From Terrabacter terrigena (GTDB lineage Bacteria; Actinomycetota; Actinomycetes; Actinomycetales; Dermatophilaceae), in contig NZ_JBHTKH010000009.1 in the NCBI RefSeq assembly GCF_042676085.1, forward strand, positions 102,605 through 166,604: a DNA stretch of 64,000 bases. The letters run 5' to 3'. A program made the position numbers and the translations under genes. Positions 45,858-54,398 of this stretch are shown piece after piece. The notes under the pieces are model-generated. The model saw only the letters and a program-made list of their open reading frames with translations, searched no databases and was not told where the DNA came from. How positions within the stretch are numbered: the stretch's first letter is position 1; each line of letters starts with the position of its first letter.

Positions 45858-47450
45858 GTGACGGACGGCACCGTCCTGCTGCCCAACCTGCGGCTGACGT
45901 CGCAGCGCAAGGACCACGAGCTCGACGTCGTCGTGCTCATGCCGGACGTCGGCATCGTCGTCGTCGAGGTGAAGGGCGGCAGCGTGTCGGTCGACGGGCA
46001 GGAACGGTGGTGGTCGGGCGGCGGCGCCCGGAAGAGCCGGGTGCGGCCCGTCGAGCAGTGCCGCGACGGCAAGTACGCCCTGCGTGAGTTCATCGAGGCC
46101 GACCCCCGCTGGAAGAACCACCGCAGCAGGGTGCGTTTCGGTCACGCGGTCGTCGTGCCCTTCACCGACGTCGCGGACGACTTCGCCACCACGGACTGCC
46201 CGCGATGGATGATCAGCGGCAGCCGAGACCTCGACGACCTCGCCGGGCGACTCCACGAGGTCGCAGCGCGCCAGACGAACGAGCAGCGCGTCCCGACCCG
46301 CGACGACATCGACCTCATCGTCGAGATCCTCGCGGGCAGAAGCTTTCCCGCGCCGGACATCGCGGCCGATGCCGATGACCGCGAGGCCGCGGCCGACCGG
46401 CTGACGCTCGAGCAGGCTGCCCTGCTCCAGGTCACCCGGCTCATCCGGCGCATGGAGATCCGCGGCGGCGCCCGGAGCGGCAAGACGATCCTCGCCCTCA
46501 CCCAGGCGAAGGACCTCACCCGGGGCCAGGGCGACCGCAAGGCACAGCGGGTGGCGCTCGTCTGCTACTCGATCGGGCTCTCCCAGTACTTCAAGCGGCA
46601 GCTCGCCGGGGTGCCCCGCAACCACCAGCCCGCGTTCGTCGGGTCGTTCGAGGACCTCGCGAACCTCTGGGGCATCGACACGGCCTCGCACGACCGCAAC
46701 GACGCGAGCTTCTGGGAACGCGACCTCGCGGCCCGGATGGCCGAGGTCGCGTCGGCGCTTCCCGAGGGCAAGCGGTTCGACGCGGTCATCGTCGACGAGG
46801 CCCAGGACTTCGCCGACCACTGGTGGCACCCGCTCATGAGGTCCCTGCGCGACGAGGACGAGGGCGGCCTCTTCGTCTACAGCGACGAGAACCAGCGCAT
46901 CTTCGCCCGCTACGGCCGGCCACCGGTGCCGCTCGTCCCGCTGGTCCTGGACCACAACCTGCGCAACACCCAGCAGATCGCCAAGGCGTTCGGCCCGCTG
47001 GCCCCGACGCGTATGCGGCTGCGCGGGGGAGACGGCGCCGACGTGACGTTCGTGCCGACCGCCCTCGACGGGGCCATCGCGGCAGCCGACGACCAGGTCG
47101 ACCTGCTCCTGGCCGCCGGGTGGCGCCCCGACCACGTGGCCCTGCTGACGATGGGGTCACGTCACCCCGCGCAGGTCGAGCGGCAGGAAGCCGACGGCCA
47201 CGTCGGTTACTGGCGGTCGTTCTGGGAGGACGACGACGTCTTCTACGGCCACGTCCTGGGCTGCAAGGGCCTCGAACGGCGCGCCGTCGTGCTGTGCGTC
47301 AACGCGACGTCGACCGACCGGGCCCGCGAGATGCTCTACGTCGGCATGTCCCGCGCCACCGACCAGCTGGTCGTCGTCGGCGACCCCGACTTCGTCCGCG
47401 AGATCGGCGGCAACCAGGTGGCGGCGCGCCTCGGGCTGGAGCCTCGCTGA
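45858..47450 (+). CDS. NERD-domain UvrD-like helicase
   Basis: 530 residues from GTG 45858. NERD nuclease-like domain at about 1-120 (DHELDVVVLMPDVGIVVVEVKGG) joins a superfamily 1 helicase: Walker A GGARSGKTI, Walker B VIVDEAQDFADHWW, Q/GxGxR-like SDENQRIFARYG, and MLYVGMSRATDQLVVVG near the end. NERD-UvrD proteins are expected to act on DNA ends. The first NERD helix (GEGARFAHESERLVWERLSG) is encoded upstream of 45858 in the same frame, back to 45786, with no ATG, GTG or TTG. The likely real start is ACG 45786; see findings. Confidence 0.85.
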   Translation: MTDGTVLLPNLRLTSQRKDHELDVVVLMPDVGIVVVEVKGGSVSVDGQERWWSGGGARKSRVRPVEQCRDGKYALREFIEADPRWKNHRSRVRFGHAVVVPFTDVADDFATTDCPRWMISGSRDLDDLAGRLHEVAARQTNEQRVPTRDDIDLIVEILAGRSFPAPDIAADADDREAAADRLTLEQAALLQVTRLIRRMEIRGGARSGKTILALTQAKDLTRGQGDRKAQRVALVCYSIGLSQYFKRQLAGVPRNHQPAFVGSFEDLANLWGIDTASHDRNDASFWERDLAARMAEVASALPEGKRFDAVIVDEAQDFADHWWHPLMRSLRDEDEGGLFVYSDENQRIFARYGRPPVPLVPLVLDHNLRNTQQIAKAFGPLAPTRMRLRGGDGADVTFVPTALDGAIAAADDQVDLLLAAGWRPDHVALLTMGSRHPAQVERQEADGHVGYWRSFWEDDDVFYGHVLGCKGLERRAVVLCVNATSTDRAREMLYVGMSRATDQLVVVGDPDFVREIGGNQVAARLGLEPR

Positions 47451-47662
47451 CAGAGCCGTTCGCGACCGGTGCGGATGTCGAATCACGAGCTGGCCCAGCA
47501 CAATTGGGATGCAAGTGCACATTCACCCCATCCGCAGGTGCCGCTTTCCGCAATCGCCATACCTGCCCCCGGCCCCGGGCGTAGCGTGCTGGGTTGCGGC
47601 ATGTGCGGGCCCCCGCTAGGGCGCACCCGGCACCCGACGCCCGCGCCCGCAGTGGAGATGAC

Positions 47663-48238
47663 ATGTGGCCCAAGAAGATCAGCATCGCCTTGTCAGCCGG
47701 TTCTCTCGCAGCACTGAGCGCCCTCGCGTTCGCCGTCCCCACCGAGGCGGCCCGGCAGGGGGCCCAACGCATCAGGATCCTCGACGACTGTGATCCCACG
47801 TCGTTCAACGCAGCCTTCGGGCCCGGCGTGTGCGTCGGTGACGGGGAGACGAACGTCAACGCCTTCCTGGCCGAGCTCACCGCCACCAAGGCGGTCGAGG
47901 ACTGGACGTTCAAGCCGTCCATGCTCAAGATCAAGGAGGGCCGTCCGGTCATCCTCGACAACCGCGGCGGGGAGACCCACACGTTCACGCTGGTCAAGAT
48001 GTTCGGTGGAGGCTTCATCGCCCCGCTCAACGGGTTGTCGGGCAACCCCGTGCCGGCCCCCGAGTGCGCGACGACGCTGCCCAACGGCGATCTCGCCCCC
48101 CAGCCGCCGTCGCCGGTCAACGTCTTCGTGAACGCTGGCACCAAGGAGGCGTTCAGCACGGCAGGTCTCATGCCGGGCACGTACATGTTCGAGTGCTGCG
48201 TCCACCCGTGGATGCGGGTCGTCCTCACGGTGAGGTGA
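47663..48238 (+). CDS. Secreted cupredoxin-like protein
   Basis: 191 residues. Signal peptide at 1-30 (MWPKKISIALSAGSLAALSALAFAVPTEAARQ). A plastocyanin-like fold is suggested by a single Cu centre: His in GGETHTFTL and CCVHPWM near the C-terminus, supplying Cys, His and Met ligands of a blue copper site. It probably carries electrons or binds copper in the cell envelope. It follows the NERD-helicase gene by about 210 bases, with GGAG before the ATG. Confidence 0.8.
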   Translation: MWPKKISIALSAGSLAALSALAFAVPTEAARQGAQRIRILDDCDPTSFNAAFGPGVCVGDGETNVNAFLAELTATKAVEDWTFKPSMLKIKEGRPVILDNRGGETHTFTLVKMFGGGFIAPLNGLSGNPVPAPECATTLPNGDLAPQPPSPVNVFVNAGTKEAFSTAGLMPGTYMFECCVHPWMRVVLTVR

Positions 48239-48250
48239 CCCGGCGCAGCC

Positions 48251-48276
48251 CCCTGCGCCTCGTCCGAGGCGCAGGG
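48251..48276. terminator. Bidirectional terminator after the cupredoxin gene
   Basis: CCCTGCGCCTC (48251-48261) pairs with GAGGCGCAGGG (48266-48276), an 11-bp stem with a four-base loop between two converging genes. Confidence 0.8.
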
Positions 48277-48290
48277 TGGCTGCTACCTGC

Positions 48291-48626
48291 TCACATCCCC
48301 GGGATCTGCTGGGCCTCGTGGACCTCGATCTCGCAGCCTCCGGGCATGTTGAGGTGCGGGTGCCCCTTCGCGAGCTCGAGAGCGGCATCCATGTCGTCGG
48401 CCTCGATGATGGAGTAGCCGGCCACCTCACGGCTGCTCGGCGAGGTGCCGTCCTTGGTGACGCGCACGCCCCCGGCGAGGGGGGTGCCGAAGTCGACGAG
48501 TCCGTCGCCGACCCGGGCGGCCCAGGCGTTCCACTCACCCATGACGGCATCCATCTGCTCGGGCGAAGGGGGAGCGGCCTCGGCGGGCGTCACGGGGGCG
48601 TGGTAGATGAAGACGTACTTGCTCAT
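48291..48626 (-). CDS. YCII-family protein
   Basis: 111 residues with the YCII-related fold: YVFIYHAPVTP at the start, a central G-VDFGTPLAGGV, and VAGYSIIEADDMDAALELAKGHPHL. Some family members catalyse dehalogenation or decarboxylation with His/Asp. It is the last gene of the ArsR operon, 27 bases after the SRPBCC gene. Confidence 0.9.
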   Translation of the reverse strand: MSKYVFIYHAPVTPAEAAPPSPEQMDAVMGEWNAWAARVGDGLVDFGTPLAGGVRVTKDGTSPSSREVAGYSIIEADDMDAALELAKGHPHLNMPGGCEIEVHEAQQIPGM

Positions 48627-48653
48627 GGTGATCTCCTTGTGCGGGTTGCTGGT

Positions 48654-49646
48654 TCAGATGGTGGAGGGGGCGAGGAGCGGCGTACGCCCCGAGAAGGCAG
48701 CCAGCCGGTCGAGGGGGCTCGCGTCGTCGTGCGCACCCACCTCTGCGGCGAACGAGCCGGACTCGCGACCGGCCGGGACGAGGCCCTCGGCGAGTGTCCT
48801 GAGGTAGGCGACGACCTCGTCCGAGAGCACCAGGGTCTGGCCGCTCGCCTGCGCGAGGTCCCACCCGTGCAGGGCGAGCTCCACGGGGAGGATGCTCGCC
48901 GCGAAGGCAGCGGGCATCTCGCTGCCTCCGGGCCCCGGAACGGTGCCCTCGAGGTCGACCGAGAGCCAGCCGTCGATTGCCTGGGCAGCCATGACGGACA
49001 CGCGGTTCTCGAGGGACCCCTGCTCCGGGTTCACCACGGTGGTCCCGGCCATGGCACCGAGCTGCTCGAGTGACGCGAAGAGGTGCTCGACCAGCTCGTG
49101 GCAGGTGAAGTCGTCGCACGGCGTCTGCTTGCTGCGGTCGGTGTCGGTGAGCGCACGCAGGACCGGCTGGAGCCCGGCGAGGGCGGCCTCGGCCACGGTC
49201 ACCGGCGTCATCTCGGCAGGGACGTTCGACCAGTCGTCCCGCCCGGCGTCTCCTGTGGCGGCCAGGCGCTGGAGACGGTCGAAGTAGTGGTTCCACCCCT
49301 CGGCGTGCATGGCCGCCTGCTCGGCCGACAGGCCCTCGTGCACCAGGGTCACGGTGGATCCGCCCTCGGCGGCCTCGATCGTCACGGTGACGGTGGAGGC
49401 GTCGGGCGGCAGCTCGTCGCTGCCCTCCCAGCCCCAGCCGAAGACGACGCGCCGGCCGGGCTCGAGCTCTCGGAACGTGCCGGCCGCGACGTGCCCCGGG
49501 GTGACGGTCCAGCGGTAGTCGCCGCCCGCGCGCAGGTCGACGACGGCCGAGACCGTCTGCCAGCGGCGCAGGCGCTCGGGCTCGGTGACCAACGCGAACG
49601 CCTCGTCGGGAGTGACGGGCAGGTGTGCGGTCTTGGTGAAACTCAT
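48654..49646 (-). CDS. SRPBCC (AHSA1) domain fused to a TIGR03086-like DinB domain
   Basis: 330 residues. The first 135 are an AHSA1/START-type hydrophobic-ligand domain (MSFTKTAHLPVTPDEAFALVTEPERLRRW, VTLVHEGL...GWNHYFDRLQRL). The remainder resembles the TIGR03086 mycothiol-dependent maleylpyruvate isomerase-like family (CDDFTCHELVEHLFASLEQLG, LHGWDLAQASG), with metal-ligand histidines of the DinB fold. Fusion of the two is notable. The ATG overlaps the arsR-type gene stop by four bases. It probably handles a small hydrophobic compound sensed by the operon. Confidence 0.9.
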   Translation of the reverse strand: MSFTKTAHLPVTPDEAFALVTEPERLRRWQTVSAVVDLRAGGDYRWTVTPGHVAAGTFRELEPGRRVVFGWGWEGSDELPPDASTVTVTIEAAEGGSTVTLVHEGLSAEQAAMHAEGWNHYFDRLQRLAATGDAGRDDWSNVPAEMTPVTVAEAALAGLQPVLRALTDTDRSKQTPCDDFTCHELVEHLFASLEQLGAMAGTTVVNPEQGSLENRVSVMAAQAIDGWLSVDLEGTVPGPGGSEMPAAFAASILPVELALHGWDLAQASGQTLVLSDEVVAYLRTLAEGLVPAGRESGSFAAEVGAHDDASPLDRLAAFSGRTPLLAPSTI

Positions 49647-49948
49647 CTGGTGCTCCTCATGGTGTGCGCGTCGGCGACGAGCTGGTCCAGCTCGTCGGTC
49701 CAGAACCGGTCGATCTCCGCCTGCAGGCGGCTGAGCCCGGACGGGAGGACGCGGTAGATGCGTTGTCGACCGACCTTCTCCGCCTCCACGAGACCGGCCT
49801 CGGCGAGGACGAGCAGGTGCTGCGAGATCGCCGACCGCGTGACGGTGAACTCCCCGGCGATCTCGCTGACCGTGAGCGGGCCCTTCGCCAGCAGCTGGAG
49901 GATGCGGCGCCTGTTGGGCTCTGCGGCGGCAGAGAGGGCGTCGATCAC
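49643..49948 (-). CDS. ArsR-family transcriptional repressor
   Basis: 101 residues from GTG 49948. A winged helix-turn-helix with IAGEFTVTRSAISQHLLVLAEAGLVEAEKVGRQRIYRV and NRRRILQLL upstream. No CxC or CxxC metal site is seen, so it likely senses a small molecule rather than a metal. It heads a three-gene operon with SRPBCC and YCII genes, a common auto-repressed arrangement. A perfect palindrome covers its promoter. Confidence 0.93.
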   Translation of the reverse strand: MIDALSAAAEPNRRRILQLLAKGPLTVSEIAGEFTVTRSAISQHLLVLAEAGLVEAEKVGRQRIYRVLPSGLSRLQAEIDRFWTDELDQLVADAHTMRSTR

Positions 49949-49955
49949 GAGTAAA

Positions 49956-49975
49956 ACGTTAGTGACCACTAACGT
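49956..49975. promoter_or_regulatory. ArsR operator
   Basis: A perfect 20-bp palindrome with arms ACGTTAGTG (49956-49964) and CACTAACGT (49967-49975) and a two-base centre, seven bases from the GTG of the ArsR gene. The AT-rich outer bases and position indicate autorepression. Confidence 0.8.
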
Positions 49976-50060
49976 ATTTTGCAAGTGCGCTGCCGACCGG
50001 GCCCGGGGACGTCGACCGCGGCCCTTGCGCCCTCCGTCTGCGCGAGAGGAGCGTGCGCAC

Positions 50061-51443
50061 ATGGACACCGACCTCGAGAAGCTGTTCACCCGCGCGGCCG
50101 CCGAGGGGGCCCGCCACCGCGCGACCGTGGCCGATCGCCCCGTCCACCCCTACGCCGACCCCGTCGCCCTCGCCCAGGCGTTCGGACCTCCGCTCCAGGC
50201 GGGTCCGACCGAGCCCGCCCAGGTCGTCGACGAGCTGGTCGCGGCCGCCACCCCCGGGCTGGTCGGCACCGTGGGTCCGCGCTACTTCGGGTTCGTCATC
50301 GGTGGCTCTTCTCCCGCAGCCACCGCTGCCGACCTCCTGGCCACCGGGTGGGACCAGTGCGCGTACAACGAGGCGTTGTCACCGGCCGCGGGTGCCGCCG
50401 AGCGGGCCGCGGGATCGTGGGTCAGGCAGCTGCTGGGCCTTCCGGCGACGGCATCCGTCGGCTTCGTGACCGGGGCGCAGGCAGCGAACACCGTGGGGCT
50501 CGCGGTCGGGCGGCAGGGGGTGCTGGCAGACGTGTACTGGGACGTCGCGCGCGACGGGTTGTTCGGGGCGCCGCGCGTCGCGATCGTCGCCGGGGCCGAG
50601 CGGCATGCGACGATCGACCGGGCCGCGCGGCTGCTCGGGTTCGGCACGGCGAGCGTGGTGCCGGTGGAGTGCGGGACGCAGGGAGCCATCGACGTCGGCG
50701 AGCTGGCCCGGACGCTGGAGGCGGTGGCCGGGCGTCCCGTGGTCGTCTGCCTCCAGGCAGGCAACGTCAACACCGGCGCGTGCGACGACCTGCGCTCGGC
50801 GATCCCGATCGCACGGGAACACGGAGCCTTCGTGCACGTCGACGGTGCCTTCGGTCTGTGGGCGGCGGCGTCTCCACGGACCGCCCACCTCGTCGACGGT
50901 CTGGACCTCGCCGACTCGTGGGGTGTCGACGCCCACAAGTGGCTCAACGTCCCCTACGACTGCGGGCTCGCCATCTGCGCCGACGCGGCGCTGCACGCCT
51001 CGACGATGTCGTATGCCGCCGCGTACCTCACCGGGTCGGGGGCGGCGACGGACTTCGTCCTCGGCGACCTCACTCCCGAGTCCTCCAGACGGGCAAGGGG
51101 ATTCGCGGTCTGGGCGGCGTTGCGAGAGCTGGGGAGCGACGGGGTGGCCGATCTCGTCGACCGGTCGTGCGCGCTGGCGCAGCGCATGGCCGGGCGGCTC
51201 CGTGCAGGTGGTGCGACGATCCACAACGACGTCGTGCTCAACCAGGTGCTCGTCAGCATCGGGGACCCCGCTGACACTGACGCGGTCATCGAGCGCGTGC
51301 AGCGGGACGGCACGTGCTGGGTCGGCGGCACCACCTGGCGGGGGCTGCGCCTCATCCGGGTCTCGGTCTCGAACGCGACGACGACGGAGGCCGACATCGA
51401 CGCGTCCGCCGACGCGATCCTCGCCTCCGCGTCCCAGGGGTGA
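50061..51443 (+). CDS. Group II PLP-dependent decarboxylase (aromatic-L-amino-acid type)
   Basis: 460 residues with GAGAGGAG upstream of ATG 50061. The PLP lysine is about 293 (SWGVDAHKWLNVPYD). Other features are GPRYFGFVIGGS, the PLP-phosphate region and HVDGAFGLWAA (Asp partner of the pyridine nitrogen). It belongs with aromatic amino acid decarboxylases and tyrosine/glutamate-type enzymes. Substrate not predictable. It stands alone and is divergent from the ArsR operon. Confidence 0.9.
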   Translation: MDTDLEKLFTRAAAEGARHRATVADRPVHPYADPVALAQAFGPPLQAGPTEPAQVVDELVAAATPGLVGTVGPRYFGFVIGGSSPAATAADLLATGWDQCAYNEALSPAAGAAERAAGSWVRQLLGLPATASVGFVTGAQAANTVGLAVGRQGVLADVYWDVARDGLFGAPRVAIVAGAERHATIDRAARLLGFGTASVVPVECGTQGAIDVGELARTLEAVAGRPVVVCLQAGNVNTGACDDLRSAIPIAREHGAFVHVDGAFGLWAAASPRTAHLVDGLDLADSWGVDAHKWLNVPYDCGLAICADAALHASTMSYAAAYLTGSGAATDFVLGDLTPESSRRARGFAVWAALRELGSDGVADLVDRSCALAQRMAGRLRAGGATIHNDVVLNQVLVSIGDPADTDAVIERVQRDGTCWVGGTTWRGLRLIRVSVSNATTTEADIDASADAILASASQG

Positions 51444-51632
51444 CCCGCCGGGCCGCAGGGCCGGCGGTCGCCCAGGGGCAGGAGGGCGTCGACATCCCGT
51501 ACGACACCCGACTGCGTCCTCCCAGCGATCGTCCAGTCATGCCCCAGCCAGACCTCAGCACATCCTGACCGTCTCTTGACCAACGGAGGCATAGCCGGCG
51601 CCGACCGCATCTCGTTGGACCCGGAGAGCGAG

Positions 51633-51644
51633 TACACGCGTGTA
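51633..51644. promoter_or_regulatory. Palindrome upstream of the Asp-box protein
   Basis: TACACGCGTGTA is a perfect 12-bp palindrome 70 bases before the ATG. A TTGGAC at 51615-51620 lies upstream. It could be an operator or promoter component; nothing else is visible in the 270-base gap between the decarboxylase and this gene. Confidence 0.3.
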
Positions 51645-51714
51645 GTCGCTCGCCGGTCACCGGACCGAACGCCTCGGGGGTGTTCTCCTCCCAGCGGATC
51701 CAGGAGCTGCCCGC

Positions 51715-53802
51715 ATGCCGACACCATCCACCCGTCAACGTTCCCGTGCTCTGCCACTCGTGGCGGCCGCCGCCCTGCTCGCTGCCTTCGGTGCAGCCGC
51801 ACCGGCGCTCGCGGCGACCCCCGACTCCGGGTCCCTATCCGACACGAGCACGAGCGTCCAGTGGAGCGCTGGACCCTTCGCCGCTCCCAACGTCACCGGC
51901 ACCGCCGGCGACGTCACGTGCGGGCCCGGGCTGTGTGACGACTTCGCACTGCACGTGGCCACGCCGAGCGGCTACGGCGACACCCATCAGCTGACGATCA
52001 AGGTCGGGTGGCCCACCGCTGCTGCCGACTTCGACGTCTACCTGCTCGACCGGAGCGGCGCCGTCGTCGCATCGGCAGCGTCGTCGTCCGACCCGGAGGT
52101 GATCGTGGCACCGCCGGCGAGCGGCGACTACACGGTGCGGGTCGTGCCCTTTGCGCCGCTCGGCGACACCGTCACCGGCACGGCGACGTTGACCGACCTG
52201 CCGGCCAACCCGCCGCCCGGCACGGCGACACCCCCGACCTTCAGCCAGTACGGCGCACCGGAGGGGTTCGCGCAGGCGCACGACGCCGGCGAGCCGTCCA
52301 TCGGCAGCAGCCACAAGGCCGACGCGACCTTCTACCAGGCGCTCTTCGGCACCTTCAAGGCGAGCTGGGACGACAGCGTCTCACCGTCGCGGGTGACCTG
52401 GGCCGACGTGTCTGCGACGCCGTCCAACGGCTGCGCCACCGGCGGTGCCACCTCGCTCGACCCGATCGGCTTCACGGACCCGGCCACGGGCCGTGTCTTC
52501 GAGAGCCAGCTCGCCGGGAAGACGTCCCTCATGTGCTACTCCGACGACGCGGGCAAGACCTGGTCGCCCAGCCAGGGCGGCGGCCTCAACTCTGGCGTCG
52601 ACCACCAGACCGTCGGTGGGGGTCCCTACTCTCCCAACGGCGTCGGCCCGCTGCCGACCTCGACCTACCCGAACGCCGTGTACTACTGCAGCCAGGACAT
52701 CGCCGACGCCAACTGTGCGTCGAGCCATGACGGTGGCGTGACGTTCGGGCCAGCCGTCCCGATGTACTCCCTCCTCGACTGCGGAGGGCTCCACGGGCAC
52801 GTCAAGGTCGCACCCGTCGACGGCACCGTCTACGTCCCGAACAAGTCGTGCGGTGGCAACCAGGCCGTCGCCGTCTCCGAGGACGGTGGCACGACGTGGT
52901 CGGTGCGCAAGAACCCGGCCAGCACCGTCGGCGACTCCGATCCCAGCGTCGGCATCGGCGCCAGGGGCACCGTCTACATGGGCTACCAGGCCGCTGACGG
53001 CACGCCGCGCATCGCCGTCAGCCGCGACAAGGGCAAGACGTGGACCGACGACCAGAACGTCGGCGCGGGCCTCGGTATCCACAACACCGTGTTCCCCGCC
53101 GTGGTGGCCGGCGACGACGACCGGGCCTCGTTCGCCTTCATAGGCACCACCACCCCCGGCAACTACCAGGACGCCGCGACGTTCACCGGCGTCTGGCACC
53201 TCTACGTCTCGACGACGTACGACGGTGGCAAGAGCTGGGTCACCGTCGACACGACGCCGAGCGACCCGGTGCAGCGCGGGTCCATCTGCACTGCCGGCAC
53301 GACGTGCGGCAAGGACCGCAACCTGCTCGACTTCATGGACGCCACGGTCGACCGGACGGGCCGGGTCGAGGTCGGCTACGCCGACGGCTGCACCGGTGCG
53401 TGCGCCCAGCCCGGCGGCGCCCAGAACTTCGACGCGTACGCCACCATCGCCCGCCAGCAGTCCGGCAACACGCTCTACGCGGCCAACGACCCGCTGCCCA
53501 ACCTGACGCCGACGGCACTGTCGGTGTCCAAGGCGAACGGGCTCTACGTCACCAACGCGACGGTTGCGAACAACGGCAGGTCCGTCGCCACCGGCGTCAC
53601 GACCCGCCTCTTCGTCGACGGCGTCAACGCAGGCACGTCGGTTCCCACCGACCTCGTCGCCGGACGGTCGACCACGTTGAGCTTCCCGGGCGTACGCCTG
53701 GGCAAGGGCACCCACACCTTCGCGGTGCTGGCCGACCCCGACGGTCACGTGCGCGAGTCGAACGAGGCCGACAACCGGCGCCAGGCACAGGTCACCCGAT
53801 GA
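51715..53802 (+). CDS. Secreted Asp-box (BNR) protein with a C-terminal CARDB domain
   Basis: 695 residues. Signal peptide at 1-34 (AAAPALAA). A beta-sandwich at 35-160 resembles a pre-peptidase C-terminal domain (DFDVYLLDRSGAVVASA). Five Asp-boxes (SDDAGKTW, SHDGGVTF, SEDGGTTW, SRDKGKTW, TYDGGKSW) mark a sialidase-like beta-propeller. No sialidase arginine triad is evident. The C-terminus (about 600-695, LTPTALSVSKANGLYVTNATVANNGRS) is a CARDB domain. It may bind extracellular polysaccharide or protein. A lipoprotein gene overlaps its end. Confidence 0.85.
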   Translation: MPTPSTRQRSRALPLVAAAALLAAFGAAAPALAATPDSGSLSDTSTSVQWSAGPFAAPNVTGTAGDVTCGPGLCDDFALHVATPSGYGDTHQLTIKVGWPTAAADFDVYLLDRSGAVVASAASSSDPEVIVAPPASGDYTVRVVPFAPLGDTVTGTATLTDLPANPPPGTATPPTFSQYGAPEGFAQAHDAGEPSIGSSHKADATFYQALFGTFKASWDDSVSPSRVTWADVSATPSNGCATGGATSLDPIGFTDPATGRVFESQLAGKTSLMCYSDDAGKTWSPSQGGGLNSGVDHQTVGGGPYSPNGVGPLPTSTYPNAVYYCSQDIADANCASSHDGGVTFGPAVPMYSLLDCGGLHGHVKVAPVDGTVYVPNKSCGGNQAVAVSEDGGTTWSVRKNPASTVGDSDPSVGIGARGTVYMGYQAADGTPRIAVSRDKGKTWTDDQNVGAGLGIHNTVFPAVVAGDDDRASFAFIGTTTPGNYQDAATFTGVWHLYVSTTYDGGKSWVTVDTTPSDPVQRGSICTAGTTCGKDRNLLDFMDATVDRTGRVEVGYADGCTGACAQPGGAQNFDAYATIARQQSGNTLYAANDPLPNLTPTALSVSKANGLYVTNATVANNGRSVATGVTTRLFVDGVNAGTSVPTDLVAGRSTTLSFPGVRLGKGTHTFAVLADPDGHVRESNEADNRRQAQVTR

Positions 53803-54254
53803 GGGTGCGCGGCGCCCTGGTCGCCGTCGGGGCCGTCGCCGCGGTGAGCCTGCTCACCGGCTGCGCCGACGAGATGGAGGGCGCGATGGCGGAGACGGTC
53901 TCGGGCTCCACCTCTGCCGCCCTCGTGTGCGCAGCGGACGCGAAGCCGGTCGACCTGCCAGAGGGTTTCCCAGCGCAGGCGGCCCTGCCCGACGGCATGG
54001 TCGTGACCGGCGTCCAGGCACGCACCCAGGGGCGGACCGTGGTCACTGCCGTGTCACCGAAGCCGTTCGCCCAGACCCTCGAGGACATGCAGCACGCGTA
54101 CACGACCCGTGGCTGGACGGCGTCCGAGGGGGAGGTCGAGGACCGCGACGCCGAGTCGAACTTCGACGGGAACGGCCTGCGTGGCAGGTGGGCGATCCGT
54201 GAGATCCCCGACTGCACGGGCAACACCTCGGTGAGCGTCCTGCTCGGCAAGTGA
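53799..54254 (+). CDS. Small lipoprotein
   Basis: 151 residues. Signal peptide with a lipobox ending LLTGC (Cys22), so lipid-anchored outside the membrane. The remainder has two cysteines and no named domain. Its ATG overlaps the stop of the Asp-box protein gene, suggesting that the two are made together. Confidence 0.8.
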   Translation: MRVRGALVAVGAVAAVSLLTGCADEMEGAMAETVSGSTSAALVCAADAKPVDLPEGFPAQAALPDGMVVTGVQARTQGRTVVTAVSPKPFAQTLEDMQHAYTTRGWTASEGEVEDRDAESNFDGNGLRGRWAIREIPDCTGNTSVSVLLGK

Positions 54255-54398
54255 CACCTCCGGCGGCGGGCGCGCAGGCACGTGCCGCCCGCCGCCGGCG
54301 GTCTCGATGGTCACCGGCTGGTGCCGTCAGGGCCGAGAGGCGGGACGATGGACGTGGCCGAGAGCACACGGCCTCGACCGGCACGGAAGGGCAGAGCG

